Below, piece after piece: positions 1 through 5,847 of a stretch of 5,849 bases of DNA. The notes under the pieces were generated by a model. That model made no database searches. It was not told the DNA's origin and was given only the letters and a program-made list of their open reading frames with translations. Both the position numbers and the translations under genes were made by a program. Position 1 is the stretch's first letter. The number at the start of each line of letters is the position of its first letter. Source of the stretch: CAZVXI01 sp964631295 (lineage in GTDB: Bacteria; Planctomycetota; Phycisphaerae; Phycisphaerales; SM1A02); contig CAZVXI010000191.1 of the NCBI GenBank assembly GCA_964631295.1, forward strand, positions 1 to 5,849. The letters are read 5' to 3'.

Positions 1-236
1 AGAATCGAGAGGTATCCAGTGCGGCCGAGCCGTCCGTGGTCGAAGATCGACTGCAATGACCTGAGCACCTGCGGGCTGCGATCCGACTGGACCCAGACGC
101 GCTCGACGAAATCGGGACCCGGCAGATGCAGATGGCTCTTGTCCACCCGCGCCTGGTAGGTGAGCAGCGCATCGGCTTCAGAGCCGAGTGCTTGTTGAAG
201 ATCAATCGTTCCGCTCGGTGCAGTCATGGTGGTCAT
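1..236 (-). CDS. fbaB: Class I fructose-bisphosphate aldolase, N-terminal part (truncated by window edge)
   Basis: This frame reads leftward off the window and gives 78 codons from the ATG at 236. The enzyme cleaves fructose 1,6-bisphosphate to glyceraldehyde 3-phosphate and dihydroxyacetone phosphate (and the reverse) in the cytoplasm, using a Schiff-base lysine that would lie beyond the edge. Identification rests on the N-terminal signature of the FbaB/DhnA-type aldolases: ALGSEADALLTYQ, then LPGPDFVERV, then a segment ending GRLGRTGYLSIL. As I recall it, E. coli FbaB has LPGHDYVDRV and GRLAGTGYLSIL at the same spacing. A second ATG at 227 (M4) is an alternative start. Neither has a strong Shine-Dalgarno, only a weak CGGA upstream of 236. 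The gene follows the dockerin gene on the same strand after 62 bp, with a possible promoter of its own in the gap. The catalytic residues are not visible here. Confidence 0.88.
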   Translation of the reverse strand, partial: MTTMTAPSGTIDLQQALGSEADALLTYQARVDKSHLHLPGPDFVERVWVQSDRSPQVLRSLQSIFDHGRLGRTGYLSI

Positions 237-266
237 GCGTCTGAGTCCGCTGAAGGATCAAACTCC

Positions 267-275
267 ATTCTAGCA
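267..275 (-). promoter_or_regulatory. Candidate extended -10 promoter for fbaB
   Basis: On the minus strand the gap before fbaB reads TGCTAGAAT, which matches an extended -10 (TGn plus TATAAT-like TAGAAT). It would start transcription roughly 24 nt before the ATG at 236. No convincing -35 hexamer lies 16-18 nt upstream, as expected if the extended -10 compensates. It implies that fbaB can be transcribed independently of the dockerin gene. This is a by-eye motif match only. Confidence 0.38.
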
Positions 276-298
276 CCGGCCGTGGATATCGCCCGGCA

Positions 299-3200
299 TC
301 ACTCGCTCGTGCAACCCCAGTTCGACAGCACTGTCAGCAGATCGCTCAGACCGACGCTGCTGTCGCCATCGACATCGCCCGTCGGCCCACTGCCCCAGTT
401 CGACAGCACCGCCAACAGATCGGCCAGGCCGACAGAGCCGTCAAGATTGGCATCGCCATTACAGTACACCGTGGTATCACCTTCGTTGATGTCATGCACA
501 ATGATCTGCTCGATTTCACGGCCAAGCAGCGACGCCTCGGAAATTCCACTCTCGCTAATCTCGCCGCGCGATGGCTCGACGGGCGAGAACGAGAATCGAA
601 TCGCATCACCAACGTCGATGAACTCGCGACCCGGAATCAGAATCGCCAGCGGCTCCGTGAGACTGACCAGGCCGTTGGTCATTTCTTGTCCATCCGAACC
701 GATGCGCACTGACGTCGGCCAATCGGTGATGAAGAAAATCGTCGCAAGCAGTTCATCGTTTACAATGCCCTCGAATGCGCGGACGACATCCCCTGCGACA
801 AGTACCTCGATCGTTGCCTGGATCGGGTCGCCGGATGTCATCGCGCGAACCTCTTTCATGTTCGAGCCGGTCATGACGATGCTGTAGCCGATGTCACCGC
901 CTGCCGCGGTCTTGGCCAGAACATCCAGTTGTGGGTCAGTTGCGCCGCGGGCCGGGTCGCTTGTGAGATCGATTGCAAACTCGAGGTTGTTGCGCACGGG
1001 TTCACCGGCGCTGAGGATTGAATCCGGCGATGCAGACAAACCATCCGAGCCGCTGCTCCCGAGGTTGTCGACTCGAAGCGAGCCCGGACTCGGCTCGCCC
1101 GCACCACTGAGCAGTGCATCGCCTCGGCCGCGCACCGCGATGTCGCGCATCACGGCTGCCTGATGTTCAATCGCAAAGTCGAGTGTTACCGGGTCAATGC
1201 CACGCTCGAGTTGTGGCGCATCCTGCCAGCCCGACTCCTGCGCGAGCGGGTTCTCCTGTGTAATCACACCCAGCGGGCCGCCGGTCATGTCCGGATGAAG
1301 CTCAAACAGCAGCGTGCGCACACCCGACACGATCACGGTATCACCGATGTTCGCGATGCCATCGAACTCAAACGCGACACCGAGATACAAGTACGGGCTC
1401 GACGCATCCACTTCATTGCCGGGCCCGGCAACACATCGCCGCACGGCGGGCAGGTCGTTGGGCATTGTCATGTGGACGAGCGACTCCGAATACGGAGGCG
1501 TAAGCGCATGCGTCTCAAGCACGCTGCCGTCACCCGAAAGTGCGTGTACGATGATCTCGCTTGTCTCACCCATGTTGCTCGTATCGAACTGGCAGAGCAC
1601 CTCGTCATCGATCTGCGGCAACATGAACAAGATCGGCAGTGCGTTCTGCTCGGCTGGTGGCGTTAAGGAGAACTTCGTCGTGAAGCCGGCACCATCATGC
1701 GACAGAATCCGCTGGCTCGCCGCATAGCCGGGCAGGCCGCCCAGTTGCGTGCTGATGCCATCGTCACCGCCGCCTGTTGCGCCAAGCACCTCAATCCGAT
1801 CGCGGCCGGCGTTATAAACAACATTCGCGATACCGGTTGGATTCGTCACAAGCCCGCCAAACGGCAGGTCTGCGACTGGCAGTTCGCATTCGTCAGGAAC
1901 GCCATTGAAGTCTGCGTCACTGCTGATGCCGCTGGCGATATCCAGATCATCACACACTCCGTTGCCGTTGCAATCGATGCCGTTGGGCTCGATGATCGAG
2001 ACGATTCCATCGCAGTCGTCATCGCAGCAGTCACATGTGAGCGCAAGAGCAATGCGCCCGCCGCCTCCGGCACCGCCGTTGCCGTTGCCGCTCATCTTGA
2101 CGGTGTCAGCCAGAGCCTTCCCCGCCTTGAACTTCGCGACTTTCTTCGCTGGCTGATCAACCTCAACATCCCACACGTGTACATCGATGCTCGAGGAGTC
2201 TGCATCGCTTGACCGTGCGAAGATAAATACCTGCGTCGGGTCGAGAGCGCGTCCTTCAAAGATCGGGTTGGACACCATCGTCCCGTTATCTGAGTACAAC
2301 GGGTTATTCCCGCTGGCTGACGACAATCTGTCTGTCTGCGACCAGATCTGGTCATTCCGACGAAAGATGCGCGCTTCCAGGGTGCCATCGTCAATGCTGT
2401 CGTCATCCGAGTCAGGGTCGAGTATCCCGCTCACAACGATGATGTCCGGGCGTCCGTCGGCATCCAGATCACCGATTGAACCGGCCGGCAGATCGCTCTC
2501 GATCACATCGGTCGGTTCGAGCACATCGCCGTTCAGACCGAAGATCGTCAAACGTGGGCCGAGGTCAGGACTGATTGGATCCCAGAACAGCGCCGCCGCG
2601 GTGTTGGTATCAGGCGGTGATGTCCACACAACCGAGCCCTCCTCCGCGTCACGTGTGATCACGCCGCGCGGCAAGAGCACATCGCCACCCACATCAAGCA
2701 CGAATCCTTCTACGACGATCTCCCCGGGAACGCCTGAACCGCGCGATCCACCAAGCATGATGCGCGGCATCGTGATGCCTCGCGATCGACCGCGTGAGCT
2801 TCGGGCCAACTCGATACGGCCCATCTTGCACACGATCGTTTCAATCGCGACGATTGATGATGGCGAGTACTCGCCCGGATCCCAGCGCGTTGGGAATGCA
2901 TCAAAGAGTTGCAGGCCAGCATTCCATCGGCGGTACTCAACAGTCGGGATGCCATCGTCATCCGAATCCGGATCCAGCACGCCAGCAATCGCGAGCCCGT
3001 CGCTGCTCATCGAAATCGAACCTCCAAACCCGCGGAGGCCCGGCGTTGCTGCGAGATCAGCCTCGAACTGCTGAATCGGATCAGGCAGAACGCTCCCCGT
3101 GTCGGCATCAAACAGATAGACATACACCGCCGAGTTGCCGTTCGCGTCAGGCTCACCTGCCACGGCCATCCGGTTGCCATCCACAGACAGCGAGCGCGCA

Positions 3201-3346
3201 AAGCCCCCACTTGGCGAACCCTCGGGCGCGGACACCTGCTGTACCTCGCACTGCGCAGACACGCCGCCTGCAATCACCAGTGACATCAAAAACGCAACAG
3301 AACCTGTGTGGCACCGCACGCGATCAGTGAGCAACGTCGCGATCAT
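299..3346 (-). CDS. Secreted dockerin-type (GC-type-like) protein with FG-GAP-like repeats, function unknown
   Basis: The product is 1015 residues from the ATG at 3346. That start is preferred over the in-frame ATG at 3382 because AGAAGG sits 5 nt before it and because it leaves a compact signal peptide: residues 1-31, a basic N-region, a hydrophobic SVAFLMSLVIAGG core, and VSA cleavage before Gln32. Residues ~40-400 hold Asp-rich, FG-GAP/integrin-like segments, including GSIGDLDADGRPDI (289-302) and two copies of GxLDPDSDDD (near 122 and 307). A Gly/Asn linker (419-430) leads into a Cys/Asp-rich stretch and the DCNGNG...FNGVPDECE motif (438-488) familiar from Phycisphaerae exported proteins. 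Residues ~500-955 match nothing I recognise. The C-terminus (962-1015) is a dockerin-like EF-hand pair, NGDANLDGSV and DVDGDSSV, each followed by a DLLxVLSNWG helix, ending in GCTSE. The protein is probably exported and calcium-binding, with a surface or matrix role. I see no catalytic domain. Confidence 0.9.
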   Translation of the reverse strand: MIATLLTDRVRCHTGSVAFLMSLVIAGGVSAQCEVQQVSAPEGSPSGGFARSLSVDGNRMAVAGEPDANGNSAVYVYLFDADTGSVLPDPIQQFEADLAATPGLRGFGGSISMSSDGLAIAGVLDPDSDDDGIPTVEYRRWNAGLQLFDAFPTRWDPGEYSPSSIVAIETIVCKMGRIELARSSRGRSRGITMPRIMLGGSRGSGVPGEIVVEGFVLDVGGDVLLPRGVITRDAEEGSVVWTSPPDTNTAAALFWDPISPDLGPRLTIFGLNGDVLEPTDVIESDLPAGSIGDLDADGRPDIIVVSGILDPDSDDDSIDDGTLEARIFRRNDQIWSQTDRLSSASGNNPLYSDNGTMVSNPIFEGRALDPTQVFIFARSSDADSSSIDVHVWDVEVDQPAKKVAKFKAGKALADTVKMSGNGNGGAGGGGRIALALTCDCCDDDCDGIVSIIEPNGIDCNGNGVCDDLDIASGISSDADFNGVPDECELPVADLPFGGLVTNPTGIANVVYNAGRDRIEVLGATGGGDDGISTQLGGLPGYAASQRILSHDGAGFTTKFSLTPPAEQNALPILFMLPQIDDEVLCQFDTSNMGETSEIIVHALSGDGSVLETHALTPPYSESLVHMTMPNDLPAVRRCVAGPGNEVDASSPYLYLGVAFEFDGIANIGDTVIVSGVRTLLFELHPDMTGGPLGVITQENPLAQESGWQDAPQLERGIDPVTLDFAIEHQAAVMRDIAVRGRGDALLSGAGEPSPGSLRVDNLGSSGSDGLSASPDSILSAGEPVRNNLEFAIDLTSDPARGATDPQLDVLAKTAAGGDIGYSIVMTGSNMKEVRAMTSGDPIQATIEVLVAGDVVRAFEGIVNDELLATIFFITDWPTSVRIGSDGQEMTNGLVSLTEPLAILIPGREFIDVGDAIRFSFSPVEPSRGEISESGISEASLLGREIEQIIVHDINEGDTTVYCNGDANLDGSVGLADLLAVLSNWGSGPTGDVDGDSSVGLSDLLTVLSNWGCTSE
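315..433 (-). repeat. Tandem dockerin/EF-hand repeat inside the secreted protein gene
   Basis: Two direct copies 78 bp apart, 315-355 and 393-433, match at 35 of 41 positions. They encode the GLxDLLxVLSNWG helices of the two C-terminal calcium-binding repeats. The 26-residue period equals one loop-helix unit. The matching loops read DANLDGSV and DVDGDSSV, with Asp/Asn at the positions that usually bind calcium in dockerin type I loops. The duplication belongs to the protein fold and is not a mobile repeat. Confidence 0.8.
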
Positions 3347-3351
3347 GACTA

Positions 3352-3357
3352 CCTTCT
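3352..3357 (-). promoter_or_regulatory. Ribosome binding site deciding the dockerin-protein start
   Basis: The minus strand reads AGAAGG followed by TAGTC and ATG (start at 3346), a 5-nt spacing. The upstream in-frame ATG at 3382 has no purine-rich stretch before it (GATTTCAGCAAGCC). The internal start is therefore preferred, and it also gives a signal peptide of normal length. Confidence 0.55.
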
Positions 3358-3388
3358 CTTTCACCACTGCTGTAAGCTTCATGGCTTG

Positions 3389-3439
3389 CTGAAATCAACA
3401 CGAGGTGAAGCGCATGCCCCACCTGCTCCACGATTTCAG
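3389..3439 (-). other. Two-stem inverted repeat in the leader of the dockerin gene
   Basis: On the minus strand CTGAAATC (3439-3432) pairs perfectly with GATTTCAG (3396-3389) to form an 8-bp outer stem. Inside it AGGTG and CACCT form a 5-bp inner stem closing a 12-nt loop that includes GCATGC. The element lies between the candidate promoter at 3457-3484 and both possible starts, so it would be in the 5' untranslated RNA. It could be a leader structure or an operator, or it could be chance. No known riboswitch class is recognised. Confidence 0.3.
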
Positions 3440-3456
3440 TACATTCAGTCAGGGGC

Positions 3457-3484
3457 AGTATGATCCCGGACGTTTCCACGTCAA
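3457..3484 (-). promoter_or_regulatory. Candidate sigma70-like promoter for the dockerin gene
   Basis: The minus strand carries TTGACG (3484-3479; 5 of 6 to TTGACA), a 16-nt spacer, and CATACT (3462-3457; 4 of 6 to TATAAT). Transcription would begin near 3450, leaving a leader of about 100 nt to the ATG at 3346. The rest of the 3383-3634 gap holds no convincing gene. The candidate lies about 150 bp past the stop of the upstream transferase gene, which fits a separate transcription unit. Confidence 0.4.
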
Positions 3485-3609
3485 CCGGAAAAGACAAGCC
3501 CGAACCATGGAAGCAGGTCCGGGAACGTGTGAGAGTGTTCAGCCAGTGACTATCGGCCGTTCGTGGAAGGCACTGACGTTTCAACTGCACGCGGGCGTTG
3601 CGGCAGATT

Positions 3610-3625
3610 GACCGATAAGTCGGCC
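3610..3625 (-). terminator. Weak hairpin just after the gamma-glutamyltransferase stop
   Basis: Ten bases beyond the stop codon the minus strand reads GGCCGA-CTTA-TCGGTC, a 6-bp stem with one G-U pair and a tetraloop. No T-run follows, so it is not a standard intrinsic terminator. It may be a 3'-end stabilising or pausing hairpin, or chance. Confidence 0.22.
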
Positions 3626-3634
3626 TCGATCGAG

Positions 3635-5245
3635 TCAGAATCCGACGGCTTGGCCGTCACGTCGCAAATCGCTGGCCCCGAGATAACCCGCGCCGGACTC
3701 CAATCGATAGATCGCCTGCCCCCCGCCAAACGAGACGGACTGCCGACGCGCCCGGCGCAGATCATGGCCGCGACCTTTCAGCACTTCGTAGACGTCATCC
3801 GGGAAGCCGGGCTCGATGTCCACTTCCAGTCCTTCTTTGATCTGCCAGCGCGGCGCATCCAGAGCAGCCTGTGGATTCTGTTGATGATCTGCCATGCGAA
3901 TCATCACCTGAGCGTGGCCCTGCGGCTGCATGTACCCGCCCATTACGCCAAACGCCATGACTGGTTCGTGTTGCCCGTTCTCGCGTTTGCGTGTCACGAA
4001 ACCGGGGATGATCGTGTGATACGGCCGCTTGCCGCCAGCGACCTGGTTCGGGTGCCCTGCCGCCGTCTCGAAACACCCGCCACGGTTCTGCAGCGATATC
4101 CCTGTGCCCGGCACGACGATGCCAGATCCAAAGCCTGTATAGTTCGACTGGATGAACGAGACCATGCAGCCATCCGCATCGGCTGCGCACAAAAGTACAG
4201 TGCCACTTGGCTTCGGTGAGCCGTGTTTGAAGTCCGTCGCCTTCGCCGGGTCGATCATCTCAGCCCGGCTGCGCAAGTACGCCGGATCCAGCAGCGCGTC
4301 GATGGATACATCCATGAATGCGGGATCGGCGATGTAGCGATGCGCATCAGCAAACGCAAGTTTCATCGCTTCAATTTGAAGGTGCAGTGAGTCCGGACAA
4401 TCAGGCGCAAGATCACGAATCGGGTGATGCCGGATGATGCCCAGCATGAGCAGCGCCGTCAGCCCCTGGCCGTTGGGTGGAATCTCATGCAGCGTGTAAC
4501 CGTGATAGTCAATCTCGATCGGCTCGACCCATTGCGGGGTATGCGCCGCGAGATCGTCCATTGTCATCGCCCCGCCATTCATCTTGGCATCAGCGACAAT
4601 CTTGCGAGCAAGTTCGCCGGTGTAAAAAGCCTCACCGTTGCTGGCTGCGATCTGCCCGAGCGTGCGCGCCTGGTCTTCAAATCGCCACTGCTCACCAGCC
4701 GCGGGCGTGGAACCGCCGGGCGCAAATGCCTGCTGAATCGACAAGTCCTTCGGCCACCGGCTCGGCACAGCGCGCCAACCGCCGGCTGTTTGTGGGGAGA
4801 CAGGAAATCCATCACGCGCGTATCGGATTGCAGGTTCAAACAGTGCTTCAAAGTTGAGCTTGCCGAAACGCCGCGATGCAGTCACCCAAGCGGAAACCGC
4901 ACCCGGAACAGTTACCGGGTCCCACCCGTTGAGCGGGACGCGATCGAGTGAGCGTAACCGGCTTGCGTCGATCGCCTCAGGCGCTTTGCCAGACGCATTG
5001 AGCCCGTGCAGTTCGCCATCCTTCCAGACGAGCGCGAAGGCATCAGAGCCGATACCGTTCGCCGTGGGCTCGACGACCGTCAGCGCGATGGCTGTCGCGA
5101 TGGCCGCGTCGACAGCGTTGCCGCCCTTTCGAAGCATCTCCAGCCCCGCTTGCGCCGCCAGCGGCTGCGATGTGGCAACCACGTTCTCCGCCAGTATCGG
5201 CATCCGCTGTGATGGGTAGGGAAACGACCAGTTGAAATCCGACAT
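3635..5245 (-). CDS. Gamma-glutamyltransferase family protein (YwrD-like, Ntn-hydrolase)
   Basis: The product is 536 residues, the usual size for this family. Members are N-terminal-nucleophile hydrolases that self-cleave before a Thr and then hydrolyse or transfer gamma-glutamyl groups, for example from glutathione. Family marks, numbered from the ATG at 5245, are: GGNAVDAAIAT (42-52) and GIGSDAFALVW (64-74) near the N-terminus; VPGAVSAW (113-120); IPPNGQG (255-261); SGTVLLCAADADG (347-359) with Thr349 the likely cleavage site and nucleophile; SNYTGFGSGIVVPGTG (367-382); GKRPYHTIIPG (405-415); and MGGYMQPQGHAQV (435-447), whose GlyGly should line the oxyanion hole. No signal peptide is visible, unlike periplasmic E. 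coli Ggt, so it is probably cytoplasmic. Where classical enzymes have an NNxMDDF-type loop this one reads LQNRGGCF, so substrate preference may differ. A GTG at 5263 is in frame, but GGAGGT 6-7 nt before the ATG fixes the start at 5245. The family call is firm; the exact substrate is unknown. Confidence 0.94.
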   Translation of the reverse strand: MSDFNWSFPYPSQRMPILAENVVATSQPLAAQAGLEMLRKGGNAVDAAIATAIALTVVEPTANGIGSDAFALVWKDGELHGLNASGKAPEAIDASRLRSLDRVPLNGWDPVTVPGAVSAWVTASRRFGKLNFEALFEPAIRYARDGFPVSPQTAGGWRAVPSRWPKDLSIQQAFAPGGSTPAAGEQWRFEDQARTLGQIAASNGEAFYTGELARKIVADAKMNGGAMTMDDLAAHTPQWVEPIEIDYHGYTLHEIPPNGQGLTALLMLGIIRHHPIRDLAPDCPDSLHLQIEAMKLAFADAHRYIADPAFMDVSIDALLDPAYLRSRAEMIDPAKATDFKHGSPKPSGTVLLCAADADGCMVSFIQSNYTGFGSGIVVPGTGISLQNRGGCFETAAGHPNQVAGGKRPYHTIIPGFVTRKRENGQHEPVMAFGVMGGYMQPQGHAQVMIRMADHQQNPQAALDAPRWQIKEGLEVDIEPGFPDDVYEVLKGRGHDLRRARRQSVSFGGGQAIYRLESGAGYLGASDLRRDGQAVGF

Positions 5246-5353
5246 CGGGCAACCTCCAGACACGGCATCCTACCCGCTTCGACCAACTCGTTTGAGCACA
5301 ACTTTTGTCTGCACCTGTCAAGGGAACATCCGGGGTGCCCGATAAACACCGCT
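5246..5353. promoter_or_regulatory. Divergent intergenic region between the transferase and NUDIX genes
   Basis: These 108 bp separate two genes read outward, so they must carry both promoters unless one gene is leaderless or read from further away. On the minus strand a perfect TTGACA (5321-5316) is present, but the expected -10 position 16-18 nt on holds only a GC-rich TGCTCA-like sequence. A TAGGAT (5272-5267) lies nearer the transferase start without a matching -35. On the plus strand GATAAA (5341-5346) could be a -10 for the NUDIX gene, with a poor -35. None is convincing alone. Confidence 0.35.
5252..5257 (-). promoter_or_regulatory. Consensus Shine-Dalgarno for the gamma-glutamyltransferase gene
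   Basis: The minus strand reads GGAGGT, then TGCCCG, then ATG at 5245. A full anti-16S match at ideal spacing makes this the real start. The longer frame from the GTG at 5263 would place the Shine-Dalgarno inside its own second to fourth codons. Confidence 0.75.
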
Positions 5354-5818
5354 ATGAACACCCTTGCAGAGCAGATCACGGTTGAACAATCGGGCGTCAT
5401 ACCCTATCGCGAGGATCCGGAAGGCCAGATCGAGGTACTGCTCGTGAGTCGGTCGTGCGGGGTCGGCTGGACAGTACCGAAGGGTGGCATCGAGCCTGAC
5501 CTCTCCAGCCCGCGCTCTGCCGCAAAGGAAGCCATGGAAGAGGCGGGCGTCCTCGGCATGGTTCTCGGCGAGCCGGTTGATTCATTCGAGTACGAGAAGC
5601 GCGAGCAGTTGCGACGCATCACCCTCTACCCGATGGTGGTGACGTGCGTGCTCGATGTCTGGCCCGAGATGTCTGAGAGGCAACGCCAGTGGGTACCAAT
5701 CCATGAAGCACGCTGGCTCGTGCACAGACACGAGATGGGACAAGTGATCGCGCTGCTCGCAGACCGCCTGCAGACCGCCCAGTTGCCGAAGAGCCGTCTT
5801 AGACCCTTAATAATTTGA
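5354..5818 (+). CDS. NUDIX hydrolase, diphosphoinositol-polyphosphate-phosphohydrolase-like
   Basis: The product is 154 residues, a single NUDIX domain of normal length with no signal peptide. Family enzymes hydrolyse a nucleoside diphosphate linked to another moiety (diadenosine polyphosphates, NDP-sugars, inositol pyrophosphates) using Mg2+ or Mn2+. SGVIPYR (13-19) and VLLVSR (28-33) form the opening strands, WTVPKGG (39-45) leads into the NUDIX box at residues 44-66, and the helix core KEAMEEAGV (58-66) keeps the metal-binding Glu residues 59, 62 and 63. The later RQWVPIHEARWLV (111-123) is the closing strand-helix typical of the DIPP/Ap4A group. Two box positions depart from GX5EX7REUXEEXGU: Leu50 replaces the first Glu and Lys58 replaces Arg. 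No clear Shine-Dalgarno precedes the ATG at 5354. It is transcribed away from the transferase gene, and its stop codon touches the repeat at the right edge. The family is certain; the substrate cannot be told from the sequence. Confidence 0.94.
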   Translation: MNTLAEQITVEQSGVIPYREDPEGQIEVLLVSRSCGVGWTVPKGGIEPDLSSPRSAAKEAMEEAGVLGMVLGEPVDSFEYEKREQLRRITLYPMVVTCVLDVWPEMSERQRQWVPIHEARWLVHRHEMGQVIALLADRLQTAQLPKSRLRPLII

Positions 5819-5847
5819 ACCACAGAGGACACTGAGCACGCAAAGTA
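5819..5847 (+). repeat. Edge of a degenerate 9-nt periodic intergenic repeat (ACCACAGAGG type)
   Basis: Right after the NUDIX stop codon the plus strand reads AC, then CACAGAGGA, CACTGAGCA and CGCAAAGTA: three degenerate 9-nt units sharing a C-x-C-purine-rich pattern. I recall the TTGAACCACAGAGGACAC start as that of a family of dispersed intergenic repeats seen in many bacterial genomes, including planctomycetes. Only the left end is in the window, so total length and right boundary are unknown. The element may begin inside the last NUDIX codons (ATT TGA ACC). Confidence 0.5.

Noticed and set aside
246..266. On the minus strand the fbaB leader contains GAGTTTGATCCT, identical to the conserved start of bacterial 16S rRNA, with CTCAGA a little further on.
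   Set aside because: The match is only 12 nt, the following bases diverge from 16S, and the sequence runs into a clear aldolase reading frame within 25 nt. No rRNA gene is present.
315..433. The near-identical 78-bp-spaced direct repeats, considered as a mobile or CRISPR-like repeat.
   Set aside because: There are only two copies, in frame, and they encode the two EF-hand helices of a dockerin-like module, which fully explains them.
126..887. A 253-codon plus-strand open frame.
   Set aside because: It is antisense to the dockerin-module end of the secreted protein and to fbaB, both of which have recognisable domains. Its product is low-complexity Ser/Pro/Thr/Arg sequence typical of GC-rich shadow frames.
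2057..2092. A GC-rich, simple-sequence stretch with CCGTTG and CCGCC repeats, considered as a microsatellite or slippage site.
   Set aside because: It is short, imperfect and in frame, encoding a Gly/Asn linker with no sign of frameshift.
2187..3074. A 295-codon plus-strand open frame, with others at 1163-1666 and 1697-2212.
   Set aside because: They lie wholly antisense to the secreted-protein gene, give no recognisable domain, and have compositions (Ser/Pro/Arg-rich) expected from reading Asp/Gly-rich codons backwards.
3324..3590. An 88-codon minus-strand frame filling the gap between the transferase and secreted-protein genes.
   Set aside because: It has no Shine-Dalgarno, no recognisable motif, overlaps the start of the secreted-protein gene in another frame, and covers the candidate promoter and leader hairpin.
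3563..4219. A 218-codon plus-strand open frame starting in the gap and running over the transferase gene.
   Set aside because: Most of it is antisense to the well-supported gamma-glutamyltransferase catalytic region, and no family motif is visible.
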